Shown here piece by piece: positions 9,061 through 17,785 of a stretch of DNA of 64,000 nucleotides. The notes below the pieces were generated by a model. It was not told the origin of the DNA. It did no database searches and saw nothing but the letters and a program-made list of their open reading frames with translations. A program made the position numbers and the translations under genes. Position 1 is the stretch's first letter, and every line of letters starts with the position of its first letter. The stretch is from Aquimarina pacifica (GTDB taxonomy: Bacteria > Bacteroidota > Bacteroidia > Flavobacteriales > Flavobacteriaceae): NCBI RefSeq assembly GCF_000520955.1, contig NZ_JACC01000022.1, positions 1-64,000 of the forward strand, given 5' to 3'.

Positions 9061-10389
9061 TTAGTATATACAAGAATCGGTTCCGTTCCAGATATAGCTT
9101 CCTAGAAAATATGTGGCTCTGTCAAAAGGAACATATAATTTAATTTTAAATAAAACAGCTTCCTCGCTTAAATTGTAATCCCTTTTGTTAAAAGGCCAAT
9201 TACTACCATAAAATTTTGGAACAAAGCAACCTCTCACTACTTTATTAAAAGATAAAACTTTTAGGTTAGAAACAGAAACTTCGTTTAAGCCGATTGTAGC
9301 ACCAAATATTTTTTTATAGGATGTATTATCATCCCAAAGGTCTCTCCCTACTTGATTATTATGATAATCCATTTGTTCGGCATCTACCGGGTTGACATCT
9401 CTACAACTTTCATTAGCATTTCCTATTGCTCTTGCAAAGTTCATAGGGCTAACCTTTGAGCTTACAGAAGGATAATGGTATGCCAATAAACCGCTCCAGA
9501 ATATATGGCGAAATGCATCTCTGTACGTTGATTCTGCATTCGCATAATAAAAATATGCTTCTGTAGCTGCTACAGCTGCAAGACTTGCTTGAGCTAGAGC
9601 ATAAACTCCAGCAGCAGTATTATAACCTGATGAAGATAAGACACACTGCTCGTGGTCATAGGCTCCAGAAACATCGTCATAATCAATTTTGAAGCTTATT
9701 CCATTTTCTTGTTGTTTTTTAGAAACTGAGCTCTTTATGTTTTCCTCATTGGTTGCTAATTCTTTTAAGGCCTCATATTCGAAATTCAAAAGATAATATT
9801 CGTTAATTGTTTCTAAGTGTTCAGAGATTTCTTCTTCAGATAAATCTGAAAAATCATTTTTGATCATGTCTAATTTAGCCACTTGATCTTGCTCCGTATT
9901 TGATTGAGCTTTTTCAAGCTCTTTTTCAATTAATAGGTTAATCCTTTGAATGCTCTCGTTATCGGTATTGGGAGCATTCAGTAGTTCAATTTTTTCTTTT
10001 AACAACTCATCTAAATACACATTGTTCTCTTCAGCGCTATTAAAAGGAAATTCACTACTCACATTTAAAGCAGCTTCGGCGAGTAAGTTATTTTCTGGCA
10101 AGTCGGTTTCTATAAATGTAGCAGAAGAATTATTTTTTTTACTTAGCTCGTATTTCTGCTTATTATAAAATTCTTTTAATGAAACCTTTGTTAACTCTTT
10201 AGTCAAATCTTCTGGTGTAGCAGAAAACCTATGGTTTACAGGTATTCCTTTAAACGTAATTACTGGATTTGTGTTTTCTAAAGCTTCAATTTCATTAATT
10301 TCGTTGTTCTCAATTTCTTTTTCACAGGAAATTAAGATTGAAAATGAAAGTACGTAAAAAAAGATTCTAAGTGTTTCTTTGGTATTCAT
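9061..10389 (-). CDS. Large lipoprotein with a DUF6973-like C-terminal domain
   Basis: 442 residues. The N-terminus has a lipoprotein signal (FFYVLSFSILISCEK, Cys about 22). Residues about 60-220 are acidic and Glu/Lys/Asn-rich and probably helical. The C-terminal half has DAFRHIFWSGLLAYHYP (about 288-304), NFARAIGNANE and MDYHNNQVGRDLW, a His-rich pattern resembling the DUF6973 domain; I am moderately sure of that match. The function of this domain is unknown. The clustered His and Asp residues could bind metal (inference). The gene is isolated: about 430 bp separate it from the next upstream gene. A terminator follows. Confidence 0.6.
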   Translation of the reverse strand: MNTKETLRIFFYVLSFSILISCEKEIENNEINEIEALENTNPVITFKGIPVNHRFSATPEDLTKELTKVSLKEFYNKQKYELSKKNNSSATFIETDLPENNLLAEAALNVSSEFPFNSAEENNVYLDELLKEKIELLNAPNTDNESIQRINLLIEKELEKAQSNTEQDQVAKLDMIKNDFSDLSEEEISEHLETINEYYLLNFEYEALKELATNEENIKSSVSKKQQENGISFKIDYDDVSGAYDHEQCVLSSSGYNTAAGVYALAQASLAAVAATEAYFYYANAESTYRDAFRHIFWSGLLAYHYPSVSSKVSPMNFARAIGNANESCRDVNPVDAEQMDYHNNQVGRDLWDDNTSYKKIFGATIGLNEVSVSNLKVLSFNKVVRGCFVPKFYGSNWPFNKRDYNLSEEAVLFKIKLYVPFDRATYFLGSYIWNGTDSCIY

Positions 10390-10815
10390 TTGATTGTAAT
10401 TGTTTGGTTTTAATTAATTTTTTAACTTTTTGTATATGGCCATATAATTGTATGATGCACTTTTTTATTTTTATAACAGATTGTTAGCTAGGTATTTTTG
10501 TTAATATTGAGGCAGCAAACAATAAAATATTGTTGAAATATTTACTAGGTATATCTGTTATGATACTTCCTCTTTTTTCAGAATTTCTAGGAATAGTATT
10601 GGGTGATCACCATGGGGATTAGAAAACAAATCTCCGGCAAGTTGGATGGGATTTGTCTATTAGAATGACAGAATAGCCCGTAGTATATCAGCTATGTTTT
10701 TTAGAAGTTATACCATACCGATTATAAAATGCGAGATCAACAATTTAAATTATTTGTTGTGTATTATGATTGATATGGTATTCGTGTTTTAAGTACTAAA
10801 GGTGTGTCGGATTTT
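10390..10815. other. Intergenic region with a fold-back sequence
   Basis: About 425 bp with no coding frame. It contains the imperfect inverted repeat at 10710-10781 described separately and, near 10390, the upstream region of the lipoprotein gene. Confidence 0.4.
10710..10781. repeat. Imperfect 72-bp inverted repeat
   Basis: The left arm ATACCATACCGATTATAA and the right arm TTATGATTGATATGGTAT are complementary apart from three transitions. An inner pair AACAA / TTGTT continues the stem. It lies between a lipoprotein gene and the DUF350 gene and is not followed by a T run, so it is more like a small fold-back (MITE-like) element than a terminator. Confidence 0.5.
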
Positions 10816-11334
10816 TTACAATAAAAAGTTATTGGTCTCAGGGTACGGAATTAATGCACTTATCAATAAGCTGATGCTGTCTTTTGCAATCAATGTAATC
10901 GACAATAATGTTGCTGTCACCACGATTGCAGTTGCCAAATTATTTTGTTGAATATCTTTGAATTCATTAATCCCTTTGGTTAATGCCGAAAAAAGGAAAA
11001 AAACAGCTGTATTTATAAGGATGGCAAAGGCAAAGCCTATTCCTAAATATAATCCCGAATACTGAACAATTTTACCAAAGGTAATCTGATTTTCTCCAGA
11101 CATAGATAATCGAACAATATTGGTAATTGATGGGATAATTTCGGAAAGCATGATTCCTATAGATAGAATGATCCCTGCTGCAAAAACAGAAAATGCCATA
11201 TTATTATCTTGAATAGAAGTGTTTTTGAAGAATATTTTTTGTAGTAGCTTAAAAGAAATATAAATGATGAGTACCGAAAGAATAATCGATAAGAGTATTT
11301 CTATAAAGGCAAGCGTTAATAATTTAGTTTGCAT
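10816..11334 (-). CDS. DUF350 family membrane protein
   Basis: 172 residues with four or five hydrophobic spans. It has the DUF350 pattern NMAFSVFAAGIILSIGIML (about residues 44-62), repeated loosely in the second half. Function unknown; an inner-membrane protein. It begins 4 bases after the stop of the transglutaminase-like gene, as the last gene of a three-gene minus-strand operon (LuxE-like, transglutaminase-like, DUF350). Confidence 0.75.
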   Translation of the reverse strand: MQTKLLTLAFIEILLSIILSVLIIYISFKLLQKIFFKNTSIQDNNMAFSVFAAGIILSIGIMLSEIIPSITNIVRLSMSGENQITFGKIVQYSGLYLGIGFAFAILINTAVFFLFSALTKGINEFKDIQQNNLATAIVVTATLLSITLIAKDSISLLISALIPYPETNNFLL

Positions 11335-11338
11335 GCTG

Positions 11339-12358
11339 TTAGTTGTTTGTTAGTACAATGTACCAATGATTAATATTGTCGAAATTACTAGGCAAAGTAC
11401 CTATGGTAAAAAATTTATTTGTTGTTTCCCACACATAATACCGTTTTCCTTTTTGGGCAATGAATTTTCCTTTCGAAGGAATGTTGAGTCCTAAAACTGA
11501 GTGCTTGTAATAATCACTATTTAGGATAGCAACATCATAGTTAAAATAACTAAGAATAGCATAAATAATAACTGTTCTAGTGTCACAATCACCTTTTAGA
11601 TTCCCCATAAATCCTACTGGATTTTGTATTCCGAAAGGAACTTGACCAATACAGCAGCTAGGGCATTTTTCTAAAGCGATTTTAATGGTTTTTTCGTAGT
11701 TTTCTGGAGATTTACATGCCTCACTAAAAACAAAGGCATATGGGATATCTTGTATAAAGGTAACGACCATTTCTGCAAATTCGAATTGATTAAGAGAATT
11801 GGTGTCTTTTATTTTTTTAAGTTCATCAAGTATTAAGTCCAAACGAGGTGTATCTGTTGTTGCTAGATATTGATATAACTCTCCCCAAGAATGGTTTTGA
11901 TGAAAACTTACTGCGCTCGCATATTCTTTTTTTGATGAGAAATACTCTTTTTCTCGAATTAAAAATCGACCACTAAATGAATTTCCATAATTATCTTTCC
12001 ATTGTCTGTCTTGACGAAGTACCACTATCGAATCTCCATTCTCAAAAAAGTTTTCACGAGAAATATTCTCAGTTATATCTGGTGTTATAGATTGGTCCAA
12101 AGAGAAATCAGAAAGCATATAGCGCACTCCTACTAGTGCAATAAGAAGAAAGGTGCTGTATATTACGAATCGCCAAGAAAATCTGGAGGTATTCTCCTTG
12201 CTTGATCTACCAAAAACAATAGATAATCCGTACAATAGGACTATAAAAGCAAAAAAAGTAGAGATAGGTAAAAACCCTGTTAGAAAACCACTGCCTACAG
12301 TTGCGATCAAAACAATTGCGGGAAACGAAAAACAACCTGCTTTTTTTTGTACTGCCAT
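11339..12358 (-). CDS. Membrane-anchored transglutaminase-like protein
   Basis: 339 residues. Two hydrophobic helices lie near the N-terminus (about 13-48) and a third at about 63-80; the rest should face the periplasm. The C-terminal domain has a papain-like triad pattern: GDCDTRTVIIYAIL (Cys about 258), DYYKHSVLGL (His about 283) and WETT (about 311-314), as in transglutaminase-like cysteine proteases. The substrate is unknown. It lies 2 bases after the LuxE-like gene and 4 bases before DUF350, so the three are translated from one mRNA. Whether it acts on the product of the LuxE-like enzyme is speculation. Confidence 0.65.
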   Translation of the reverse strand: MAVQKKAGCFSFPAIVLIATVGSGFLTGFLPISTFFAFIVLLYGLSIVFGRSSKENTSRFSWRFVIYSTFLLIALVGVRYMLSDFSLDQSITPDITENISRENFFENGDSIVVLRQDRQWKDNYGNSFSGRFLIREKEYFSSKKEYASAVSFHQNHSWGELYQYLATTDTPRLDLILDELKKIKDTNSLNQFEFAEMVVTFIQDIPYAFVFSEACKSPENYEKTIKIALEKCPSCCIGQVPFGIQNPVGFMGNLKGDCDTRTVIIYAILSYFNYDVAILNSDYYKHSVLGLNIPSKGKFIAQKGKRYYVWETTNKFFTIGTLPSNFDNINHWYIVLTNN

Positions 12359-12360
12359 TG

Positions 12361-13341
12361 CTAAAGCGCCATTAGGTTACATCCTCTGATATCACTATGA
12401 TCAAATCTACCTAAAATCTCAAAGCTACCATCACTTCGTATTTTTCCTAAATCCTGAGTAGCAATAAAGGAGCATGAGTTAATATTAGCAAGATCAATTA
12501 TATTGATGCCTCCGGTACGATTAACTCCTAACCGAGTTAGTGGAGCCTCTGGATTTCGAATTGAGACCTTCATCCATGGTGGGCAATGAAATATACCATC
12601 GCCTTTAGAGTATGCCTGTGATAACAACTCAGTCATTCCATATTCACTATGAATTTTAGAAATACCGAACCCTTTTTTGATAATTTCGTGTAATTCGGTA
12701 CGAATCATCTCTTTTCTTCGACCTTTCATACCTCCCGTTTCCATAACAATGGTATTTGGACTTAATTTTATGTTGTAATTCTCAATAAGGTCAAGTAAAG
12801 CAAAAGATACACCTAGAAGCAATATTTTTTTTTCTTCTGCTATTAATTTTTTCAGGTTGTGAATTAGATTCTCAGTATTGTTTAAATAAAATCCGCTTTT
12901 TGGATGGGCACTATCTTGAATTAATTTTTCTGCCATATAAACCAACGAAGATCCTTCTCTCTCTAAGTAGGATGGCAATAACGCTAAGACCACATAGTCA
13001 GTTATAGAGCCGTAAAAATGTTGAAATCCTTTTCGAAAACTTTTTTCATAAACGCTAAGATCACTTACGTAATGCTTACTGGTAACGCTTCCTGTGGTGC
13101 CACTACTAGTAAATATCGTAGCTATAGGTCTAGAAGTACTTATGATTTTCTCCTGTTTAAAAAACTGAATGGGTAAATAAGGGATATCTTCAATTTTTTT
13201 TATGGCAGATTTTGTAACCCCAAGAAGATTACAAAATCTTTGGTAGAATAGGTTGTTGGTATATTGATGATGAAATACACGCACTGCGGATTTCTCAAAA
13301 TCTAAATCGTTTTGAATAGAAAAAATAGTGTCCGCCTGCAT
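12361..13341 (-). CDS. LuxE/PaaK-like acyl-activating enzyme
   Basis: 326 residues. It has the adenylate-forming P-loop-like motif TIFTSSGTTGSVTSKH (about residues 72-87), LPIQFFKQEKI before it, and SEYGMTELLSQAYS (about 234-247). These are hallmarks of the LuxE acyl-protein synthetase/PaaK group. LuxE activates fatty acids with ATP and takes the acyl group on a Cys; here there are no luciferase genes, so bioluminescence is not implied. It is the first gene of the operon with the transglutaminase-like and DUF350 membrane genes. Possible acylation of a surface or lipid substrate is inference. Confidence 0.75.
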   Translation of the reverse strand: MQADTIFSIQNDLDFEKSAVRVFHHQYTNNLFYQRFCNLLGVTKSAIKKIEDIPYLPIQFFKQEKIISTSRPIATIFTSSGTTGSVTSKHYVSDLSVYEKSFRKGFQHFYGSITDYVVLALLPSYLEREGSSLVYMAEKLIQDSAHPKSGFYLNNTENLIHNLKKLIAEEKKILLLGVSFALLDLIENYNIKLSPNTIVMETGGMKGRRKEMIRTELHEIIKKGFGISKIHSEYGMTELLSQAYSKGDGIFHCPPWMKVSIRNPEAPLTRLGVNRTGGINIIDLANINSCSFIATQDLGKIRSDGSFEILGRFDHSDIRGCNLMAL

Positions 13342-13438
13342 ATAATTTGTTCAACAAATGAATAGAAACAAAGGTATAAAAACAGGAAATTTTTAAAACA
13401 GAATTTTATCCTAAGATTTTAAGAAAAGAATATGTAAG

Positions 13439-13798
13439 CTATTTGGTAATGCTTAATTTTCTGGTAGCACTGTTTTTACCTTCTTTGATATTCATAATAT
13501 AGATACCTGGTCCAAGATGACTAATATCTAATTCTTTACCAATTAATACCTTAAAATGCTTTTTTTCACCCAATACAGTAAAAATTGTTACCGTTTTGGT
13601 AAGTGCACGATCTGATGTAATATAGATAGAACTTCCGGCAGTAGCAGGATTAGGAAAAATGCTTAATCCTTTAATTTTAGCATTTTTGGGATCTTGGTTT
13701 TCGATACCGTTAATAGTATTCGATTGTGCTTGTATCCCTGAGTTTATGGGGAAAGCAGATAGGCCAATAAGTAAGAGTAGTAAGTAGATTTTTTTCAT
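13439..13798 (-). CDS. Small secreted protein consisting almost only of a T9SS sorting domain
   Basis: 119 residues from the ATG at 13798; the frame is open to 13879 but the extra residues precede the signal peptide and a good promoter lies between. It has a signal peptide (KKIYLLLLLIGLSAFP...IQAQ), a short linker, then the C-terminal type A sorting domain: LSIFPNPATAGSSIYI, TVTIFTVLGEKK, DISHLGPGIYIMNIK and a final basic KLSITK. Such domains carry cargo through the type IX secretion system and are removed by the sortase-like PorU. Here no cargo domain is present. It is monocistronic. Confidence 0.8.
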   Translation of the reverse strand: MKKIYLLLLLIGLSAFPINSGIQAQSNTINGIENQDPKNAKIKGLSIFPNPATAGSSIYITSDRALTKTVTIFTVLGEKKHFKVLIGKELDISHLGPGIYIMNIKEGKNSATRKLSITK

Positions 13799-13818
13799 AA
13801 AGCGATATTTTGGGACCA

Positions 13819-13850
13819 TAAAGATACAATATAAAATTGAAAAAGAACAA
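13819..13850 (-). promoter_or_regulatory. Promoter of the T9SS mini-protein gene
   Basis: On the minus strand TTG (13850-13848), a 21-base spacer and TATCTTTA (13826-13819) fit the Bacteroidetes -33/-7 pattern TTG-N19-21-TAnnTTTG with one change. The start codon at 13798 follows by 20 bases, which supports that start over the longer frame. Confidence 0.6.
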
Positions 13851-14092
13851 AAACTTGGCCACAGTTGTATGTTAAACATTGATTAATGGGAAATTTTATA
13901 TAAAAAATCGCTTTTTTATTATTTTCAAATCAAAATATTCAGAAATAATTCTGATATTTGTGAGTATCATGAAGTTATAAAGAATTTTGCACACAGTTGT
14001 GCGTACAAAACCTCTCAATCTAGAAGCTAAGATGTAGTCTTATTGCCTTCTTACACTTTTGTTTTCTTAATAATTCACAATTCTTTAACGTC

Positions 14093-15499
14093 ATGTCCAA
14101 AAATAAATATTCAATTTTTAGTCTATTCCTATATTTTAAAACATCAATTACGGGTACTGAACAAGAATTTACTAATGGTAGTATTCGTCGGGCAATTTTT
14201 ATGCTTTCTGTTCCGATGGTACTCGAAATGATGATGGAGTCTATATTTTTTCTCGTAGATGCGTATTTTGTTTCTAGTCTCGGAGCTAATGCTATCGCTA
14301 CGGTGGGATTGACTGAGTCAGTACTTACACTTGTATATGCAATTGCAATAGGATTGAGTATGGGGGTTACGGCGATTGTTGCGCGCAGAATAGGAGAAAA
14401 AGACATTCGTGGCGCTTCTCAAGTAGCTGTACAATCCATATTTTTGGGGATTGCTATTGCCTTAATAATAAGTGTGGTTGGGATTTTTTTTCCTAAAGAA
14501 ATCTTGCACCTTATGGGAGCAGAACCTGACCTTATTGCCGAAGGGTATAGGTATACTCAGATACTTTTGGGGGGTAATATAACGATTATGTTATTGTTCT
14601 TGGTAAATGCAGTATTTCGGGGTGCCGGTGATGCATCTGTTGCAATGAGGGTACTTATATTTTCTAATCTACTCAATATTATTTTGGATCCCATGTTTAT
14701 ATTTGGATTTGGCCCAATACCAGCATTCGGAGTTCAGGGTGCGGCTATAGCAACAACTATTGGTCGTGGAAGCGCTGTAATATTTCAGTTACTCATTCTT
14801 TTTTATGGTTGGAGCAAAATTAAGGTGGCTTTTAAGGACTTTGTTTTTAGAGCAGCAATCATGCTTAATTTAATCAAAATATCACTTGGGGGCATTGGGC
14901 AGTTTATTATCGGTACTTCTAGTTGGGTATTTTTAATGCGAATAATGTCTGAGTTTGGCAGTGAGGTATTGGCAGGGTATACAATTGCAATTCGTGTATT
15001 AATGTTTACCCTAATGCCTTCATGGGGGATGAGTAATGCGGCAGCGACTTTGGTTGGGCAAAATCTAGGTGCGTCAAAACCAGAAAGAGCAGAGAAATCA
15101 GTCTGGAAAACAGGAAAGTACAATGCTGTTTTTATGGGAATAGTATCACTGTTTTATCTGGTATTTGCAGAGGCAATCATAAGAATATTTAGTAATGAAG
15201 CCTTAGTAGTAGAATATGGAGCTTTAAGCTTACGAGTGATTGCTGCTGGCTATGTTTTTTATGCATATGGGATGGTGATTATACAATCATTTAATGGAGC
15301 AGGAGATACTAGGACCCCTACGATTATTAATTTCTTTTGTTTCTGGGTGTTTCAATTGCCATTTGCTTATCTAGGGGCAATCCTATTAGATTGGGGAGCA
15401 ATGGGTGTATTTGTCGCGATTACCAGTGCAGAAATATTAATTGCCATTATCGGCATTTTGTGGTTTAGAAAAGGGAATTGGAAAATGGTAAAAGTTTAA
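14093..15499 (+). CDS. MATE family efflux transporter
   Basis: 468 residues with 12 hydrophobic spans. MATE signatures are present, e.g. FMLSVPMVLEMMMESIF near the N-terminus, VDAYFVSSLGANAIATVG, and in the second half MSNAAATLVGQNLGASKPERA and IQSFNGAGDTRTPT. Members export drugs or metabolites in exchange for Na+ or H+ across the inner membrane; the substrate cannot be read from the sequence. An AraC-type regulator follows on the same strand 110 bases later, but there is no direct evidence that it controls this pump. Confidence 0.93.
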   Translation: MSKNKYSIFSLFLYFKTSITGTEQEFTNGSIRRAIFMLSVPMVLEMMMESIFFLVDAYFVSSLGANAIATVGLTESVLTLVYAIAIGLSMGVTAIVARRIGEKDIRGASQVAVQSIFLGIAIALIISVVGIFFPKEILHLMGAEPDLIAEGYRYTQILLGGNITIMLLFLVNAVFRGAGDASVAMRVLIFSNLLNIILDPMFIFGFGPIPAFGVQGAAIATTIGRGSAVIFQLLILFYGWSKIKVAFKDFVFRAAIMLNLIKISLGGIGQFIIGTSSWVFLMRIMSEFGSEVLAGYTIAIRVLMFTLMPSWGMSNAAATLVGQNLGASKPERAEKSVWKTGKYNAVFMGIVSLFYLVFAEAIIRIFSNEALVVEYGALSLRVIAAGYVFYAYGMVIIQSFNGAGDTRTPTIINFFCFWVFQLPFAYLGAILLDWGAMGVFVAITSAEILIAIIGILWFRKGNWKMVKV

Positions 15500-15609
15500 A
15501 CTGCCTCTTTTTTAAAAAATAAGAAGCGATACAAAATTTGGATGCGAAGCATCCATTTGCTTACTTTGATATAATAAATGGTGTTATATTCTTTTAATTA
15601 ATTTAATTA

Positions 15610-16725
15610 ATGGTCACGTTTAAACTCTGTTTGATTTTTACCCTTGCCCTTATGTGTTTGTTACTTGGGATTAAGGTTTTAATGAATAGTACAGAAAAAA
15701 AAGGAAATCTGTTTTTGGGATTGACTTTTATAGGACTTTCTATAGTTAATACTATTGAGGTTGTATTTTATTTTCCTGAAGTAAAAAATACATTGGCAAC
15801 AAACTTTGGTGGTTTTTTTTACTTTAAAGAAACTATAGAACTCTCTATACTGCCTTTAATCATACTCTATATTTGCGATGGATTGAAGGTTCGTATAAAA
15901 AAATGGGTGCATTTTATACTCCCATTGATGTCTTTATTTTTTACAGGTATATATCTATCCGTTCTTGGAACGAATCAGATTGGTTCGGTAATATGTCATT
16001 GGTATATTTGGACAGATGCTATTAATTATAGTTTTATCACCATACAAGGAATACAATTATTTTATTATTTATTTTTTGTTACTAAAACTTTGAAGACATC
16101 TAAGATAGAAAGTAGCAATATTCTAAAAGAATTCGAAATCGCACTATGTAAGTTTATTTTCTTTTGCAAATTTTTATATCTGACGGATTTTATTTTGGCA
16201 GTAAAATTTAAAGCTCATTTGGGGGTTCAGGTTCCGATATACTTTACATATAAGATCCTCTTTTTAGTTTCAATATTCATCTTATTCTTATTAGAAGTAA
16301 AGTATTCATTACTTGCAAAAACCATTGAGAATAACTTTCAAAAATATGCCAAAAGTGGCTTGACAGATCAATATAAAGAGCAAATTTTTTCTAAAATAAA
16401 TGAATATATGGATGGCTCACAACCGTATTTGAATCAATCATTTTCGTTGGAGGTTATGGCTAAAGATATAGGCGTTTTACGTACTCATATTTCGAGAGTG
16501 ATTAATGAAGAATATAAAATAAATTTTAGAGAATTTGTAAATTCTTATAGAATAAAAGAAAGTATTCGACTGATGAAGGAAGAAGAAAGTAATACAATCA
16601 GTCAAATTTATTTTGAAGCAGGTTTTAATTCAAAATCTGTTTTTAACACTGTGTTTAAAAAGAAAACAGGAAAAACCCCAACAGAATATCGAAAAAGCAT
16701 ATATGAGGATTCAGAGTTAAATTAA
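15610..16725 (+). CDS. AraC-family regulator with N-terminal membrane domain
   Basis: 371 residues. The first about 230 residues contain seven hydrophobic spans; the C-terminal about 100 residues form the AraC double HTH, with LEVMAKDIGVLRTHISRVINEEY (first HTH) and ISQIYFEAGFNSKSVFNTVFKKKTG (second HTH), ending TPTEYRK. The layout, a 7TM-like sensor joined to an AraC DNA-binding domain, is common in Bacteroidetes and suggests a membrane-tethered one-component regulator. The signal and targets are unknown. A roughly 400-bp noncoding stretch follows. Confidence 0.88.
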   Translation: MVTFKLCLIFTLALMCLLLGIKVLMNSTEKKGNLFLGLTFIGLSIVNTIEVVFYFPEVKNTLATNFGGFFYFKETIELSILPLIILYICDGLKVRIKKWVHFILPLMSLFFTGIYLSVLGTNQIGSVICHWYIWTDAINYSFITIQGIQLFYYLFFVTKTLKTSKIESSNILKEFEIALCKFIFFCKFLYLTDFILAVKFKAHLGVQVPIYFTYKILFLVSIFILFLLEVKYSLLAKTIENNFQKYAKSGLTDQYKEQIFSKINEYMDGSQPYLNQSFSLEVMAKDIGVLRTHISRVINEEYKINFREFVNSYRIKESIRLMKEEESNTISQIYFEAGFNSKSVFNTVFKKKTGKTPTEYRKSIYEDSELN

Positions 16726-17123
16726 CGTTAAAACTAATGTCTTAAAGGTTCTGAATTATGTTTTAAAACCTTTTTATGTTTTGCTACCCCTACTATTGCA
16801 GTCTAGATACTTGAATTTACTGCAATGCAATGATTTTTTTTTCTACTTTTTATATCTTCAATTACCACACAGCGGGGAGGGGGAGAAACTATTAAAAACA
16901 GAAGTCATTCTATCACTTTTGATGGTCTGATGATGATTAATTGCTATATAATGCAAAAGAGGACAATGATTTTTTGTGGTTGTAATCAATATAAATAATA
17001 CAAACGTATAGAGAGAAGTGCCAATATTGCCATTGTTGTAAAGTTGGTTAAGTATCATAAAATGCAGACATACTATTACATTTTAATACCTTCTTATTAT
17101 AGTGTAAACATAATCTTTGAAAA
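16726..17123. other. Intergenic region
   Basis: About 400 AT-rich bases with no convincing gene. A 66-codon minus-strand frame (16858-17058) has no family features and is treated as chance. No hairpin terminator was seen after the AraC gene. Confidence 0.4.
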
Positions 17124-17573
17124 ATGAAACAAAAAAAAATAATTTTCTTACTTATGGTTGTCGTTAGCTTGGCAATTAAAGCTCAGAGTTTAAAACCGAC
17201 ACTGAATTTTTCTACTACTCAAAAAATTATAGAAGGATGTATCGAATATGCAAAAACAAATCAATTGCAAATGGCTATTGCTGTATATGATCGGTACGGT
17301 CAACTTATAAATTTCGTAAAAATGGATGGGGTATCGATAGGTACATCTGAAGTTGCGCGATGGAAAGGTAAGTCGGCGTCAATATATCAATACACTACAG
17401 AAGAAACCGAGAAATGGAATGCGCCCATGGCTCCAGAAATTGCAACAATTCCCGGGGGTGTTCTTATTAAATTAAAAGATGGGTATGTTATTGGAAGTAT
17501 TGGTGTTTCTGGCGCTGCGCCTGCAATTGATGTGCAATGTGCAGTATTTGGATTAAAAAAAGTAGAGTTGTGA
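17124..17573 (+). CDS. Secreted GlcG/HbpS-like heme-binding family protein
   Basis: 149 residues with a signal peptide (KIIFLLMVVVSLAIKAQ). It has the DUF336/GlcG-HbpS pattern: MAIAVYDRYGQLINFVKMDG, then GTSEVARWKGKSAS, and the C-terminal PGGVLIKLKDG and IGSIGVSGAAPAIDVQCA. The family includes extracellular heme-binding HbpS of Streptomyces; heme binding here is inferred from family only. It should be periplasmic or exported. It is a single gene on the plus strand, followed by the convergent terminator at 17726-17760. Confidence 0.85.
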   Translation: MKQKKIIFLLMVVVSLAIKAQSLKPTLNFSTTQKIIEGCIEYAKTNQLQMAIAVYDRYGQLINFVKMDGVSIGTSEVARWKGKSASIYQYTTEETEKWNAPMAPEIATIPGGVLIKLKDGYVIGSIGVSGAAPAIDVQCAVFGLKKVEL

Positions 17574-17725
17574 TATTTATTGATTTGGTTATTAACGACA
17601 CATCTAGTGCGAATTTATTTTAGCAAAGTTGAGTTTTATTCCAGTCTTTATAACAGATACTAATTTTATAGTAGAAATAGTATTGCCTTTTTAGTTAGGG
17701 GTTTGTTATTTAGACAGATGTGTCA

Positions 17726-17760
17726 GAAAAAAAAGACTGCCTTTTTCGGGCAGTCTTTTT
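17726..17760 (-). terminator. Terminator after the beta-helix lipoprotein gene (bidirectional)
   Basis: 10-bp stem AAAGACTGCC / GGCAGTCTTT, short loop, with an A run on the left and a T run on the right; it can stop both convergent genes. Confidence 0.85.
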
Positions 17761-17785
17761 GTGTAATCTATATATCGTTGTAATC

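Noticed and set aside
12361-13341. Bioluminescence (lux) locus
   Set aside because: Only a LuxE-like enzyme is present; no luciferase, LuxC or LuxD genes, and the neighbours are membrane proteins.
16858-17058. 66-codon minus-strand frame in the gap after the AraC gene
   Set aside because: No signal, family motif, promoter or conserved composition; likely chance in an AT-rich gap.
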